Positions 45,871 through 54,305 of a DNA stretch of 64,000 nucleotides are shown here, piece after piece. The notes under the pieces were generated by a model. The model made no database searches. It worked only from the letters and a program-made list of their open reading frames with translations, and was not told the origin of the DNA. Both the position numbers and the translations under genes were made by a program. How positions within the stretch are numbered: the stretch's first letter is position 1; each line of letters opens with the position of its first letter. The stretch is from Haladaptatus pallidirubidus. Lineage in GTDB: Archaea; Halobacteriota; Halobacteria; Halobacteriales; Haladaptataceae. The stretch is from contig NZ_CP085301.1 in assembly GCF_020700235.1 (NCBI RefSeq), positions 1,550,001-1,614,000 of the forward strand. The letters run 5' to 3'.

Positions 45871-46953
45871 CTACTGTGAGGACTTCTTATTGGTTTTTCC
45901 CCGTTCGAACTCCTTCGACCAGAGCCCCTTCTCCTCGTAGAAATCTGCAGCGGCGGGGTGGAACGGGAAGTCTGCGTACGCGTTCTTTACCCATGCATCG
46001 CGTGTGGCCATTGGTGTAAGGAGCTTAGTCTGCTTTTGAAGCTTCTTGCGCTGTGTCCAGAGCGTCTCAAGGAATGAATAGAGCGTGTCGTAGTCGTGAT
46101 CCTCACGAACAATGAAGTTGTATGCTAGCGTCGGGGTGCTGAGCGTCTTAGGCTTGTATGCGTAGTTGTCAAACTGGCTCATGTCAATGTCTGAAATAAC
46201 GATGGCCGGATCGGCCTCTAGTTTCTCAACGGTTTTCTTCGGCCAATTAAGCACGCGGAGATTAACTGTGCTTTTCATCTGCTGAAGCCATCCTGGTTCG
46301 GTAGAGAGATTCACGTACGTCGCGGCACCGACGTCCAGTCGCCCCTCACTCATTGCACTCGCCTGATCACCGTAGCTCACACTTGATCGTTTGTAGTCGT
46401 CTGAAACAAAACTCAGTGCGTGTTCAAGCATCTCTGCAGTTCCGGATCCATTTGGAGTCGGCGAAACGTTCGAATTAACCTTGATATCCTTCACGCTCTT
46501 CCAGCCATTGTTCGCCGTCGCCAGAAACCACGCTAGGTCGTATAGGTGGAACACCTGATGCGGTTGGTATTTGAGGTTGTTGAATGGTTTTTCATTCTGG
46601 CGTATCTTATTTGCCGTCCAATTCTGGATGTATGCGATTTCTGTTTTCCCATTGATGACTTCCGAGACGTTCCTATTTGTTCCCTGACTTGGTCGGGCAT
46701 CGACCGATATCTTAGAATTTTGGCTGACAGCCGAGGCAATGACCTGGCTCATTGAGTAAGCCGACGTCGTTTCAGAGGCAGTCTTCATTACCATCTTCCC
46801 GTTCGCTCCGGGTTGCTTTGAACTTCCTTTCGCTCCATTTTTGCTTCCGAAACATCCAGCCAGTCCCGTCAGGCTTGCCGTTCCAATTACTCCGGCGGAA
46901 CGTTTGAGAAACATTCGTTTCGCCACATTCGGGCTTTTGGCATGATCTCGCAT
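45871..46953 (-). CDS. TAXI-family TRAP solute-binding lipoprotein
   Basis: The protein has 360 residues, beginning MRDHAKSPNVAKRMFLKRSA with a Tat-like KRSAGVIGTASLTGLAGC lipobox, so it should be a lipid-anchored surface binding protein. The mature part shows TAXI-type blocks such as AYSMSQVIASAVSQNSKISV, then VINGKTEIAYIQNWTANKIR and LAYNFIVREDHDYDTLYSFL. It captures the substrate for the permease immediately downstream. The ligand is unknown; neighbouring acyl-CoA ligase and dehydrogenase suggest an aliphatic or aromatic acid. Confidence 0.9.
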   Translation of the reverse strand: MRDHAKSPNVAKRMFLKRSAGVIGTASLTGLAGCFGSKNGAKGSSKQPGANGKMVMKTASETTSAYSMSQVIASAVSQNSKISVDARPSQGTNRNVSEVINGKTEIAYIQNWTANKIRQNEKPFNNLKYQPHQVFHLYDLAWFLATANNGWKSVKDIKVNSNVSPTPNGSGTAEMLEHALSFVSDDYKRSSVSYGDQASAMSEGRLDVGAATYVNLSTEPGWLQQMKSTVNLRVLNWPKKTVEKLEADPAIVISDIDMSQFDNYAYKPKTLSTPTLAYNFIVREDHDYDTLYSFLETLWTQRKKLQKQTKLLTPMATRDAWVKNAYADFPFHPAAADFYEEKGLWSKEFERGKTNKKSSQ

Positions 46954-47094
46954 ACCAAACTGTTAATCTTTCATGCGTTAAATATGCTCCCATGATAGTA
47001 ACCATACTGAATTTTACTTTTAATTTATTAATCTATATAATGGGAAGTTTCCTCGAACATATCCATATACTGGATTCAATGACTTCTGCGATCC

Positions 47095-47236
47095 ACCTCA
47101 CTCCCATCGGACGACGAGCGTATCAGTAGCCCATACACTGGCTACAACAAGTATGGAAACGTCGATTACAATTACTGGAAGTGTGACGGATATGGCGCAG
47201 AAGCCACACGGGAGAGCGCACTCTCCGACTGCTGCT
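47095..47236 (+). pseudogene. SWIM gene tail relic with zinc-ribbon-like end (second copy)
   Basis: The frame reads ISSPYTGYNKYGNVDYNYWK, then CDGYGAEATRESALSDCC and stop, closely matching 24272-24395. The first Cys of the CxxC is kept but the second position is Tyr, so the possible metal site is damaged. The SWIM finger is absent. An MSRQ relic follows after 22 bases as at 24415. Confidence 0.6.
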
Positions 47237-47257
47237 AACCCATTTACTCTTCCATTT

Positions 47258-47445
47258 ATGTCACGTCAAACGACGCTGTCCGATGTGACTGCCTAGCGAA
47301 CGCGTGGATAGTTCGACCGGATACGCGACGACACCCTGCCGACTGACCGCGACCTGCTCGACCGTACGTACCAGCACGCGGTGGAAGTAGCACCAGAGTA
47401 CTCCCCAGACCAGTCAGTCGAAACAATTGAATCGAAAAACTCGAT
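47258..47445 (+). pseudogene. MSRQ-type small protein, copy 3 (stop and frameshifts), joined to sufB tail
   Basis: The frame starts MSRQTTLSDVTA and meets a stop. After a frame change it continues RDDTLPTDRDLLDRTYQHAV and EVAPEYSPDQSVETIESK, aligned with the second half of the protein at 9489. Directly after it comes the sufB 3' end remnant (LDRLIKLEMEGSL), so the relic is fused to the right direct repeat. Confidence 0.6.
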
Positions 47446-47586
47446 CGTCTCATTAAACTCGAAATGGAAGGCAGTCTTAGCTCCTCTTCCCGAGAGGAGG
47501 GTTAGAGCGGATCGTTGTATTGATTGGCCGGATCCTGTTGCTCATCGACAGCTTGCGTAAACAGATCTTCATCCAACTCCTCTTCG
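47446..47586. repeat. Right copy of the ~141-bp direct repeat (sufB tail + RHH gene tail)
   Basis: Same orientation as 368-508. The sufB part encodes RLIKLEMEGSLS without the native stop at that point, and differs from 368-404 mainly at synonymous positions. The RHH part contains 40 bases identical to 448-487. The right border of the putative 47-kb island lies here. Confidence 0.75.
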
Positions 47587-47732
47587 GATTCATCGCCGGT
47601 TTCCTGGGCCGATAACCCCAGTGAGAGAAGTTCTTCGATCGCTTGTTCTCGATTCAGAAAATCACCTTGTTCGATAAGGCGATCAATGTCACTCTCGATA
47701 CGGTCAGGCAAGGCTACCTCAAGCGTGACCAT
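47502..47732 (-). CDS. Ribbon-helix-helix (CopG-like) DNA-binding protein, orphan antitoxin type
   Basis: The start at 47732 (MVTLEVALPDRIESDIDRLI) is preferred over a GTG two codons upstream. The protein has 76 residues: a beta strand TLEVALP, then helix-turn-helix ESDIDRLIEQGDFLNREQAI, EELLSLGL, and an acidic tail EEELDEDLFTQAVDEQQDPA. This is the RHH fold of haloarchaeal CopG-type regulators. No toxin gene is adjacent. Its 3' end is duplicated at 420-508. Confidence 0.75.
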   Translation of the reverse strand: MVTLEVALPDRIESDIDRLIEQGDFLNREQAIEELLSLGLSAQETGDESEEELDEDLFTQAVDEQQDPANQYNDPL

Positions 47733-47849
47733 AGACACAATCTGTTCTAGAGACAGATTAACTCTCGGGCTACTTTCTCGATGCGTAGTAGTGCTATTTC
47801 TCGGTTCTTGCTGTTTTTATTCTCTTCCTGACAATCCCTGGGATCCATA

Positions 47850-47935
47850 AGTACAATCCATCTGCAACCCGTAAGACTGACGGCACAGCAACGCGCACAA
47901 TGAGAACTCTTCAGCTTCAATGTTGAACCTTCGAG
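47850..47935 (+). pseudogene. Possible SWIM-gene N-terminal relic
   Basis: The stretch TCTGCAACCC...GACGGCACAGCAACGCGCAC resembles the start of SWIM copies at 38430 and 40165 (S-A-x-R-x-x-x-T-A-Q-Q-R-A). Frames are broken and no SWIM core follows. Confidence 0.3.
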
Positions 47936-47993
47936 CTGACCGGAACTTCCATATTAGGCGGTCAGGCCAACTTGTGAGAGAGATCTTGTCTAT

Positions 47994-48545
47994 CTACTCT
48001 AGTGAAATCGTTCGATCGGCCCATTCATGGAGAATTTCTAGAGCCTCACGTTCGCAACGCGAGACTGGGTCGTCTGTTCCGAGTTCATTGCTCTCAAAAG
48101 CGTTCATCACTACGCATTCTGCGTGTGCACAATAGGTCGTGAACTTTTGAAGATCAGATCCCGCGTGCTGAAACGGTATAGTAGAATCATTGACAAATAC
48201 TACACGAGGTTTGGGAGCCTCATCGAGAATTCGTTCCGCTCGCTCGGCATTGTCGCGGGCTAGTGCGACCGACTCCTCATCAGTTTCGCTGTCGGTTCGA
48301 GGAGCGTGCGCATCGAGGATGGCGCACCACACCCCATCTGGGATCGTCGTATAGCGGTCAAGCCTGCCGCCAAGCAGGCATCCATTGTGTTCGACCTCCG
48401 GCGCAAATTCCAGAACGACGACTCCCTCAACACTCTCAGTTTCAATCCAAGCGTTGAGTGCCAAGGCGGTGAGCCGAGTCTTGCCGACCTGAGAGGGGCC
48501 AACAATTAGGGTTGAACCAGAGAGTGGAAAGTTGACGTCGGTCAC
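47994..48545 (-). CDS. P-loop NTPase, last gene of the TenA operon
   Basis: The protein has 183 residues with a GTG start overlapping the NRAMP stop (GTGA). Walker A is GPSQVGKT in STLIVGPSQVGKTRLTALAL; Walker B-like PRVVFVNDSTIPF follows mid-protein. Other blocks are EGVVVLEFAPEVEHNGCLLG and YCAHAECVVMNAFESNELGT. The fold looks like a small ATPase/GTPase or phage-type DNA-binding ATPase fragment; no subfamily was recognised. Its link to thiamine salvage rests on four overlapping genes in a row. Functions such as energising or regulating the transporter are guesses. Confidence 0.7.
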   Translation of the reverse strand: MTDVNFPLSGSTLIVGPSQVGKTRLTALALNAWIETESVEGVVVLEFAPEVEHNGCLLGGRLDRYTTIPDGVWCAILDAHAPRTDSETDEESVALARDNAERAERILDEAPKPRVVFVNDSTIPFQHAGSDLQKFTTYCAHAECVVMNAFESNELGTDDPVSRCEREALEILHEWADRTISLE

Positions 48546-49867
48546 GTGACGGCTGCCTCCTCGTGCATATACTTCCCGATCAGCAAAATTGTCGCTATCC
48601 CGATGACGATGGCGAATACCAGAACAAATCCCGACAGCAAATTGATACCACCTGAAATCTGTTCACGGACGAAGTTCGCCGCGAGCGACCCGGAGACGAA
48701 AAGTAATGCCATACCCCCACTGTTGGCTAAAACCGAGTTTGATTCAGATACTGCCTCGGAGTTCAGGAGGTACAAGACGACAGCGATGGCGAACGGCGTC
48801 CCCACCGTTCCGAGCGCGAGCACAAGCACGAGCTGCCCGATGACTTCTCCCCCAATGAATGCGCCGAGAGCAGACAGCAAGGCGACTGCGGCGAGTAGAA
48901 CCCGATACCGGGAATCTTCTACCGTTGTCCCCCAGCCAAGTTTGTCTGCGACGAGGAACGGCGGAACGATCGTGTTTCCACCGAGCGTTGAGACCGCCGC
49001 ACCACCGAGCCCAAATAAGAAGAGCCATTTTGCACTCGACCCAATGAGCGGACCGAGTGCCTGAGCCGCACTCACGGTCGTCAGGTTGGGGTCGGTAATC
49101 ACGCTAGCAGTGACAAGAAAAATTGCAACGCTGTAGATACCGAACGCAATGAGCATCGAGGCAACGATGTCGAAGGTTGCGAGGCCATACTCACGGTCAG
49201 TCCATCCGCGGACTCGCATCGTGTAAGAGTGCATTGTGATCAATGTGATATGAACCGCACCACCTAGGATGCCCGCCGCCACAACCGCACTACCAGATGG
49301 AAGTGATGGGACGAGTCCTCGAGCCGCATTCCCGAGGTCAAGCGGGACGACGTACAGTGACGCGACAAATGTGAGGACAACCGCAGTGATGAGGAGCTTC
49401 ACCACGAATTCAATAAAGCGATACCCTCGCCCTGCGAGACCGATAGCGAGAATCAACGCCCAGGTTACGCCCCATATCCTGGCATCGATTCCCGTTATTG
49501 TCGAGGAGACGGAAGCGACAGTATTCATGATCACGAGCTGTGCGACGCCAGCTGCGATCACCACATCGATAACGAGGACCCAAGACCACCATCTCCCAAG
49601 GTACTCCTCAACGATATTGACGATTCCTTGCTGGGAAAGGAGACCCAGACGCATCGCAAGATACTGCGCGAGCGCACCCGCGACCGCGGAGAGAACTACG
49701 ACCCACAGCAAGGCATAGTCAAAACGCGCACCTGCGGCGATTAGGCTCGCCATCGTTGCAGGTCCTGCAGCGATTGACCCCGCAACCCACGACGGTCCCA
49801 TCTCGCTCAGATAATTGCGAACCGTCCCTCCTTCGACGGCGGTCACATCAGTTGGCGTCTCAGTCAT
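48542..49867 (-). CDS. NRAMP-fold transporter without canonical metal-binding motifs
   Basis: The start at 49867 (MTETPTDVTAVEGGTVRNYL) overlaps the end of the upstream TenA by 8 bases. The protein has 441 residues with 11-12 membrane helices and the NRAMP layout (GPSWVAGSIAAGPATMASLI in TM1, then GGAVHITLITMHSYTMRVRG in TM6). Canonical metal transporters have DPGN in TM1 and a Met-Pro-His-Asn motif in TM6; here the positions read GPAT and ITMHS, so the metal ligands are absent. It lies within a TenA operon, so uptake of a thiamine precursor is more plausible than metal uptake. That assignment is inference. Confidence 0.8.
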   Translation of the reverse strand: MTETPTDVTAVEGGTVRNYLSEMGPSWVAGSIAAGPATMASLIAAGARFDYALLWVVVLSAVAGALAQYLAMRLGLLSQQGIVNIVEEYLGRWWSWVLVIDVVIAAGVAQLVIMNTVASVSSTITGIDARIWGVTWALILAIGLAGRGYRFIEFVVKLLITAVVLTFVASLYVVPLDLGNAARGLVPSLPSGSAVVAAGILGGAVHITLITMHSYTMRVRGWTDREYGLATFDIVASMLIAFGIYSVAIFLVTASVITDPNLTTVSAAQALGPLIGSSAKWLFLFGLGGAAVSTLGGNTIVPPFLVADKLGWGTTVEDSRYRVLLAAVALLSALGAFIGGEVIGQLVLVLALGTVGTPFAIAVVLYLLNSEAVSESNSVLANSGGMALLFVSGSLAANFVREQISGGINLLSGFVLVFAIVIGIATILLIGKYMHEEAAVT

Positions 49868-50591
49868 GTTTACGTTGTTCGTACGCCGTTTCGAAGAAGG
49901 CGACTTCAAGTGACACAATTCGTTGGAAGAGCCGCTCTATCCGTCGCTGACGGCGAGGTGATGCAGCTTTTCCTTCCCGATCGAGTTCATTTCGGAGCCA
50001 CGTAACGAAGGCCCTGAATTCCTCGTTAGCATGGAGGTCAATCCACTCCATGAGATAGAACTGTGCGGGTGAATCATCTTTGACATGGGTGGCCCATTCC
50101 AAGTAGGTCCATTCCGCGGGAACAAGAACTGCAAGCGTCTCGGCGTAACTGCTTTCTCTCGCCGCCCGCTTTAGGAGATCTTCGAAGGCCTGCGTTGTAG
50201 GCGTCAAATCAGGATCGACGTACTCAGTTTTGGGGACGTCCAGTGCCTTGAAAGAACGTTCGAAGTAATCGTTTTCGTCGGCAGTGAGTATCTTAAGAAA
50301 GTCGACGAGTCGTGACTTCGATTCCATAGTCGGTGCATCTCCAACAGCGTGTCCGAAGACGCCAACAAGCGTCTCGACGAAGGCGTAGTCTTGTACGAGA
50401 TACTGTTGGAAGACTTCATCGTCGAGATCTCCCCTTCCAAGTTCACGCGTAAAACGATGGGTCGTTGCATTTGACCACTTGGGTTCCGCACGTTTACGAA
50501 GCCAGTCTGTGAATCGAGGTGTCTCGTGCACCTTGGTATACTCTTTAAAGGTCTCGGGAATATTCGCAGCCCCGGTATCATGGCGAGTCAT
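49860..50591 (-). CDS. TenA-family protein 2 (thiaminase II-like)
   Basis: The start at 50591 (MTRHDTGAANIPETFKEYTK) overlaps the stop of the first TenA as ATGA. The protein has 243 residues with the all-helical TenA/HO fold: EVFQQYLVQDYAFVETLVGV, then GDAPTMESKSRLVDFLKILT, AVLVPAEWTYLEWATHVKDD and QFYLMEWIDLHANEEFRAFV. TenA enzymes hydrolyse aminopyrimidine precursors of thiamine; the usual catalytic Cys is not obvious here (only Val-Pro-Ala-Glu at the site where other members have a Cys), so it may be a TenA_E-type or have another substrate. Ends 7 bases inside the transporter gene. Confidence 0.85.
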   Translation of the reverse strand: MTRHDTGAANIPETFKEYTKVHETPRFTDWLRKRAEPKWSNATTHRFTRELGRGDLDDEVFQQYLVQDYAFVETLVGVFGHAVGDAPTMESKSRLVDFLKILTADENDYFERSFKALDVPKTEYVDPDLTPTTQAFEDLLKRAARESSYAETLAVLVPAEWTYLEWATHVKDDSPAQFYLMEWIDLHANEEFRAFVTWLRNELDREGKAASPRRQRRIERLFQRIVSLEVAFFETAYEQRKHD

Positions 50592-51253
50592 ACTGACCAT
50601 TCCTCCTGTCGCCAAGCGGCATCCCAGAAGTGATACTCGTAGCGCCCAGACGTACGAAACAGATCCCGAAAGCGGTCGCACTCGGCCTCGTTTTTGTCCT
50701 CAGCCACGTCATCCATCAACTCCATACACCACGTCGTCAGTTCCGTGAACTCATCGCCTGCGTACATCTCGATCCACGCAGCATACCGGTCATCGTTGGG
50801 TAATCCCGCCTCTGCGAGTCGCTTTCCTGTCTCGTTAAAGCCCCACATACAGGGCAAGAGTGCAGCCACGAGATCGCCGAACGTCCCTGTCGACGCGGTA
50901 CGAACGAGGAAGTCAGTATACGCCCTTGTAGTGGGCGACGGTTCAGTAGCTTCTAATTCCCCTTCTGAGATGTCGAATTCAGCCGCATACTCGCGATGTA
51001 AGTCCATCTCTGTGTTGATCGTCGAATCGAGGAGTTCGGCGAATGTACCCATCCGTTCGAGGTCGGGTGCCTTCGTCACACCCTGGGCGAATACTCGCGC
51101 GTAGTCGATCAAGTAAATATAGTCTTGTTTGACCCAATATCTAAATGGTTCTTTATCAAGGGTCCCTGCCCCTAACTCTTCGACTATTGGATGTTCCAGG
51201 ATGGCATCCCAGATTGGGTCGGCGTCTTCCTCGAGATTACTCGTAAAGCTCAT
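50588..51253 (-). CDS. tenA: TenA-family protein 1 (thiaminase II-like)
   Basis: The protein has 221 residues, the usual TenA length. It starts MSFTSNLEEDADPIWDAILE, then FRYWVKQDYIYLIDYARVFA with the Asp and Tyr of the active site, DLVAALLPCMWGFNETGKRL with the catalytic-type Cys, and YAAWIEMYAGDEFTELTTWC. The reaction in well-studied members is hydrolysis of aminopyrimidine degradation products to recycle thiamine pyrimidine. It is the first gene of an operon with TenA 2, the NRAMP-fold transporter and the P-loop protein. The promoter should lie in 51254-51330, which contains TATA-like runs. Confidence 0.9.
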   Translation of the reverse strand: MSFTSNLEEDADPIWDAILEHPIVEELGAGTLDKEPFRYWVKQDYIYLIDYARVFAQGVTKAPDLERMGTFAELLDSTINTEMDLHREYAAEFDISEGELEATEPSPTTRAYTDFLVRTASTGTFGDLVAALLPCMWGFNETGKRLAEAGLPNDDRYAAWIEMYAGDEFTELTTWCMELMDDVAEDKNEAECDRFRDLFRTSGRYEYHFWDAAWRQEEWSV

Positions 51254-51330
51254 AGCTAGCGATGAGCTCCCCGTGCCAATATAACTTGGTAATATAATCT
51301 AGTTATGGGTGTGATTACTCAGTTTATTAA

Positions 51331-51738
51331 TACCCCCCGGCCGACGAATTCTCCTTCGATGTCGAAGCCCTCGGTCTGGTCGACGTCACCAATGAAAACC
51401 ACGAAAAGCCCACAGACCACCAGTTCATAGTCTTCACCGACGATGTGACCGAGGAACTGATGGCCTGTACGTGCCTGCATCACGTCCACCGCAACGCCTA
51501 CTGCAAACACCTGGCTGTTGTCGAGAACGCAACTAACGACGAGACGCCCAACGCATTTCCGTCGGAGGACAAAGACGATGCCGAACCAGAAGACTGTGAC
51601 TGCGATGGCCTCGATGACTTCCCGTGTTGGTCGTGCGTGAGGACAGGACGAAAGGATCTGCCGAACGAACTACCGCTTCCATTTTTACCTATATCACATC
51701 AATCTCTTTCTCGAATAGATAGCAAACAGGTAAAGTGA
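51331..51738 (+). pseudogene. SWIM zinc-finger gene, 5'-truncated but finger intact
   Basis: An open frame from 51331 reads PADEFSFDVEALGLVDVTNE, then TEELMACTCLHHVHRNAYCK and H, and the tail DDAEPEDCDCDGLDDFPCWS plus GRKDLPNELPLPFLPISHQ. All four ligands of the SWIM finger are present. The N-terminal 25 or so residues of relatives are missing and the frame has only a GTG at 51445, so a short version of about 97 residues would start just before the finger. It may be translated but has lost its normal start. Confidence 0.5.
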
Positions 51739-51758
51739 CGGTTGATCCATAAGCTGCA

Positions 51759-52196
51759 CTACGTAGTAGGGTGTGACGCGTTTCGATTGCCAAACTTCGT
51801 AGCTAACCAATCACCGATTGCGCCTCCGATGAGACCCAATACAGCTCCGATGGCCAAGATAGCCAGTGCAACCACGGGGACGACGATAAACGTAAAGACA
51901 ATTGCACCAGACCCAAGCCATTTGGTGGCAATAGTAGAGAGAGGATTGAACGCCATCAACAGTGCTGGAGTGGCACCAATAGCTCCAGCACCGATACCCG
52001 TACGATATATCCTCAGTGCGTTACGTTTCGCCAGATAACCTGCAATTATTCCCCCAATGGTCGCCATTATGAGCGAGTAGATCTCTGGTTCAAAGAACCA
52101 ATTGTATCCAACAGTCAGTGGAATAGATATGATTCCACCATTAAGTGCGTATTTCCACTCTGACGACGTCCTATTTGTTTGATTGAATTTCACCAT
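51759..52196 (-). CDS. DUF5518 membrane protein
   Basis: The protein has 145 residues with four hydrophobic segments: WKYALNGGIISIPLTVGYNW, LIMATIGGIIAGYLAKRNAL, GAGAIGATPALLMAF and VALAILAIGAVLGLIGGAIG. The Gly-rich helices and length fit the haloarchaeal DUF5518 family. Function is unknown. It starts a cluster of small membrane genes (51.7-54.3 kb) of mixed orientation. Confidence 0.75.
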   Translation of the reverse strand: MVKFNQTNRTSSEWKYALNGGIISIPLTVGYNWFFEPEIYSLIMATIGGIIAGYLAKRNALRIYRTGIGAGAIGATPALLMAFNPLSTIATKWLGSGAIVFTFIVVPVVALAILAIGAVLGLIGGAIGDWLATKFGNRNASHPTT

Positions 52197-52337
52197 ACTA
52201 TATGACCTAGGTTACACATGGGGTGGGAGTACTATCAACATGCGTACGTTCCGTGTCTTTAATAGACGAGAACAAGTAAGGTGACGAGTTCACCGTGCGG
52301 ATTTATCGGAGGCGAACTCCACTAAACTGAGCGCCTT

Positions 52338-52532
52338 TTAGAAGAATTGAGAGTCCCAGTATATAATGAGGATAGACGCCCACAAAGCGCCAGCACGGAA
52401 CGTAAACGCGAAGAATTGGATCGCGATAAACACCAAGAGGAATCCGATAAGAAGCGAGATAAGCGACACTTCCGTCAGTCGAATTGGACCAAGTGAATAG
52501 GGTAGGTGAGTAAGAGAGCGGTCCGGTGCCAT
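52338..52532 (-). CDS. Small membrane protein, unknown
   Basis: The protein has 64 residues: MAPDRSLTHLPYSLGPIRLT, then EVSLISLLIGFLLVFIAIQF and FAFTFRAGALWASILIIYWD. It has one or two membrane helices, and a plausible AT-rich promoter lies upstream. No family was recognised. Confidence 0.5.
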   Translation of the reverse strand: MAPDRSLTHLPYSLGPIRLTEVSLISLLIGFLLVFIAIQFFAFTFRAGALWASILIIYWDSQFF

Positions 52533-52601
52533 ATCATGTTATGCAACACTCATCGATATGACGCCCGCTAGTTATTTATTCTTACCACTTTTATTTGGAA
52601 T

Positions 52602-53030
52602 ATGGATTCAAATCTCTTCATAACTGGATTTACGTTTTTCTGGCTCCCTGCTCTCAGTACACTACTCCTAGGATACTGGGTCTATCTTGATGCCTCCATT
52701 CGGGGTAGCGACGCAGCTCTTCTTTGGGCCGTCTGTTGTACCGCATTTCTCCCGTTGATTATTGGATACCTGCTCCATCGCAGTGAGATCGGAGGGCGTC
52801 CTGAGCCAGCTAACCGCCGCGAACGCATTCTTGGCACATACCTCGCTGCCCACGTTTTTGCCGCTCTCATCGTTACATTAATTCCGCAGTTGCAACTGTC
52901 CAGACCAATGTTTTATTTCGGCGCGTTACTAGTCGGATTGCTTCCTGGCTATTGGCTCGTCTGGAATCGTGGGTGGGCTCAACTTCGGCGTGAATTTGGA
53001 TGGAGTCATCCCTCTGAATCAGTAACCTGA
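52602..53030 (+). CDS. Membrane protein, unknown, four helices
   Basis: The protein has 142 residues starting MDSNLFITGFTFFWLPALST. Four hydrophobic segments are visible, with YWVYLDASIRGSDAALLWAV early and YFGALLVGLLPGYWLVWNRG near the end. The YLDASxRG motif resembles small haloarchaeal membrane proteins of unknown role. It has the same strand as the next gene with a 57-base gap. Confidence 0.6.
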   Translation: MDSNLFITGFTFFWLPALSTLLLGYWVYLDASIRGSDAALLWAVCCTAFLPLIIGYLLHRSEIGGRPEPANRRERILGTYLAAHVFAALIVTLIPQLQLSRPMFYFGALLVGLLPGYWLVWNRGWAQLRREFGWSHPSESVT

Positions 53031-53087
53031 GGGAGTTCGTCTCATTGGTTTTGAGAATAATTTATTTACTATATTGACTATACCCGA

Positions 53088-53465
53088 ATGGCTGTTCGTG
53101 GCACCCTGGCTCTCCGGATCTTCTTCTATGCAACGGTCGGTGTCGCCACTATCGGTACCGGTCTGGTGATAAGCGATCAATTACTCGGCACAACTTACTG
53201 GCCGAATACTGCTGAGTATGGGCAGAACCTCTTCATTTTTGCACTTATGATCTATGTACTGACTCCTGATCGTGATATCACGGAACGATGGCAATGGATT
53301 GCCACTGTCTCGCTATCGGGAAGCATCTGGCTGATGGTGATTGCTGCCTATACTGACTTAGAGAGCATCCTGATTGTTGTATCGTTCATACTGATTCTTC
53401 TTGGAGTCAGGGTTGGCGCCCATAGGAAATACCGACAATGGGCAAATCCACCAGCCCAACACTAG
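53088..53465 (+). CDS. Membrane protein, unknown, four helices
   Basis: The protein has 125 residues: MAVRGTLALRIFFYATVGVA, TIGTGLVISDQLLGTTYWPN, NLFIFALMIYVLTPDRDITE, and SILIVVSFILILLGVRVGAH. Four helices with a basic end. No family recognised. It overlaps the converging gene 53462-53884 by four bases. Confidence 0.6.
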   Translation: MAVRGTLALRIFFYATVGVATIGTGLVISDQLLGTTYWPNTAEYGQNLFIFALMIYVLTPDRDITERWQWIATVSLSGSIWLMVIAAYTDLESILIVVSFILILLGVRVGAHRKYRQWANPPAQH

Positions 53466-53884
53466 GGGACGTTGGTGGATAACCGGAAAAGACCCATCCC
53501 GAGTAGTCCACCCAGTGTCCCAAGAACAGCGGCAACCACGGATCCAACACTGATTGCCCACAGAATCCGGAACGGAAGGCCTGGCATTTCACCAGTGATT
53601 CCCATGCCAGCGAGATGGATGCCAAACCCTGCTGCGAGCGCAAAGGAAAATATCCAGACGCGCCGGAGACTGTGATCATTGGCAGCAAGTACCTCACTGC
53701 CAACAAGAAGACCGATCGCAAAATACTCTAAACGAAGAAAATGGAATATAGTCAAGTCAAACCATTTTACCACAGAGAGAAACCCAGCAGAACACACAAA
53801 CAGTCCAATTGCAATGAGGACGGTCCGAAAGTGATCTCGTCGGTCAGAACCCGTGGTGAGCGATCGGCTTTCGCTAAACAGCAT
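53462..53884 (-). CDS. Membrane protein, unknown
   Basis: The protein has 140 residues, beginning MLFSESRSLTTGSDRRDHFR, with four hydrophobic segments including VLIAIGLFVCSAGFLSVVKW and VVAAVLGTLGGLLGMGLFRL. It converges with 53088-53465, their ends overlapping. No family was recognised. Confidence 0.55.
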   Translation of the reverse strand: MLFSESRSLTTGSDRRDHFRTVLIAIGLFVCSAGFLSVVKWFDLTIFHFLRLEYFAIGLLVGSEVLAANDHSLRRVWIFSFALAAGFGIHLAGMGITGEMPGLPFRILWAISVGSVVAAVLGTLGGLLGMGLFRLSTNVP

Positions 53885-53968
53885 ACCCGTATCTCGTCGA
53901 GAAAGAAGATGAATGTTTGCGAGACTGAAAATCGATTTTCAGTCATCACGTGATTCTGTGCTTACCGA

Positions 53969-54280
53969 ACACATCGTTCAGTCTTGGGATGCTTGCCACC
54001 AAAGAGCTAGAAGAACCACAAAGCCACCAATGAAGAACGCAATCCCTGTTGGCCACCCAGTTGGCTCCGGTTGGCCACCAGCTGCGGTCTGAGCCATGAA
54101 CGGAAATCCCTCAACGAAAGTGTGCACGATTAGACTGAGAAGTGCAAGCGCACCAATCGCACCAAAGAACCGTTTGAGTAACGACCGAATCCCTTGCGTG
54201 CGTTTTCACCCCCGACAACAAGGGAGAGCGCTATAAAGTGCACCAATAGGTAGTACTATTCACTGCGATTTTATATTAGT
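53969..54280 (-). pseudogene. Broken small membrane protein gene
   Basis: One minus-strand frame gives LLVHFIALSLVVGGENARKG at about 54230. After a frameshift near 54195, another gives RSLLKRFFGAIGALALLSLI, then HTFVEGFPFMAQTAAGGQPE and FFIGGFVVLLALWWQASQD with a stop at 53969. The joined text is a membrane protein with three helices. No intact reading frame covers it. Confidence 0.55.
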
Positions 54281-54305
54281 CGAGAACACACCACGACCCG
54301 TACAA

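Noticed and set aside
51254..51330. Thiamine (TPP) riboswitch upstream of tenA
   Set aside because: The interval is short and AT-rich and lacks the conserved TPP-riboswitch core; only TATA-like runs were seen.
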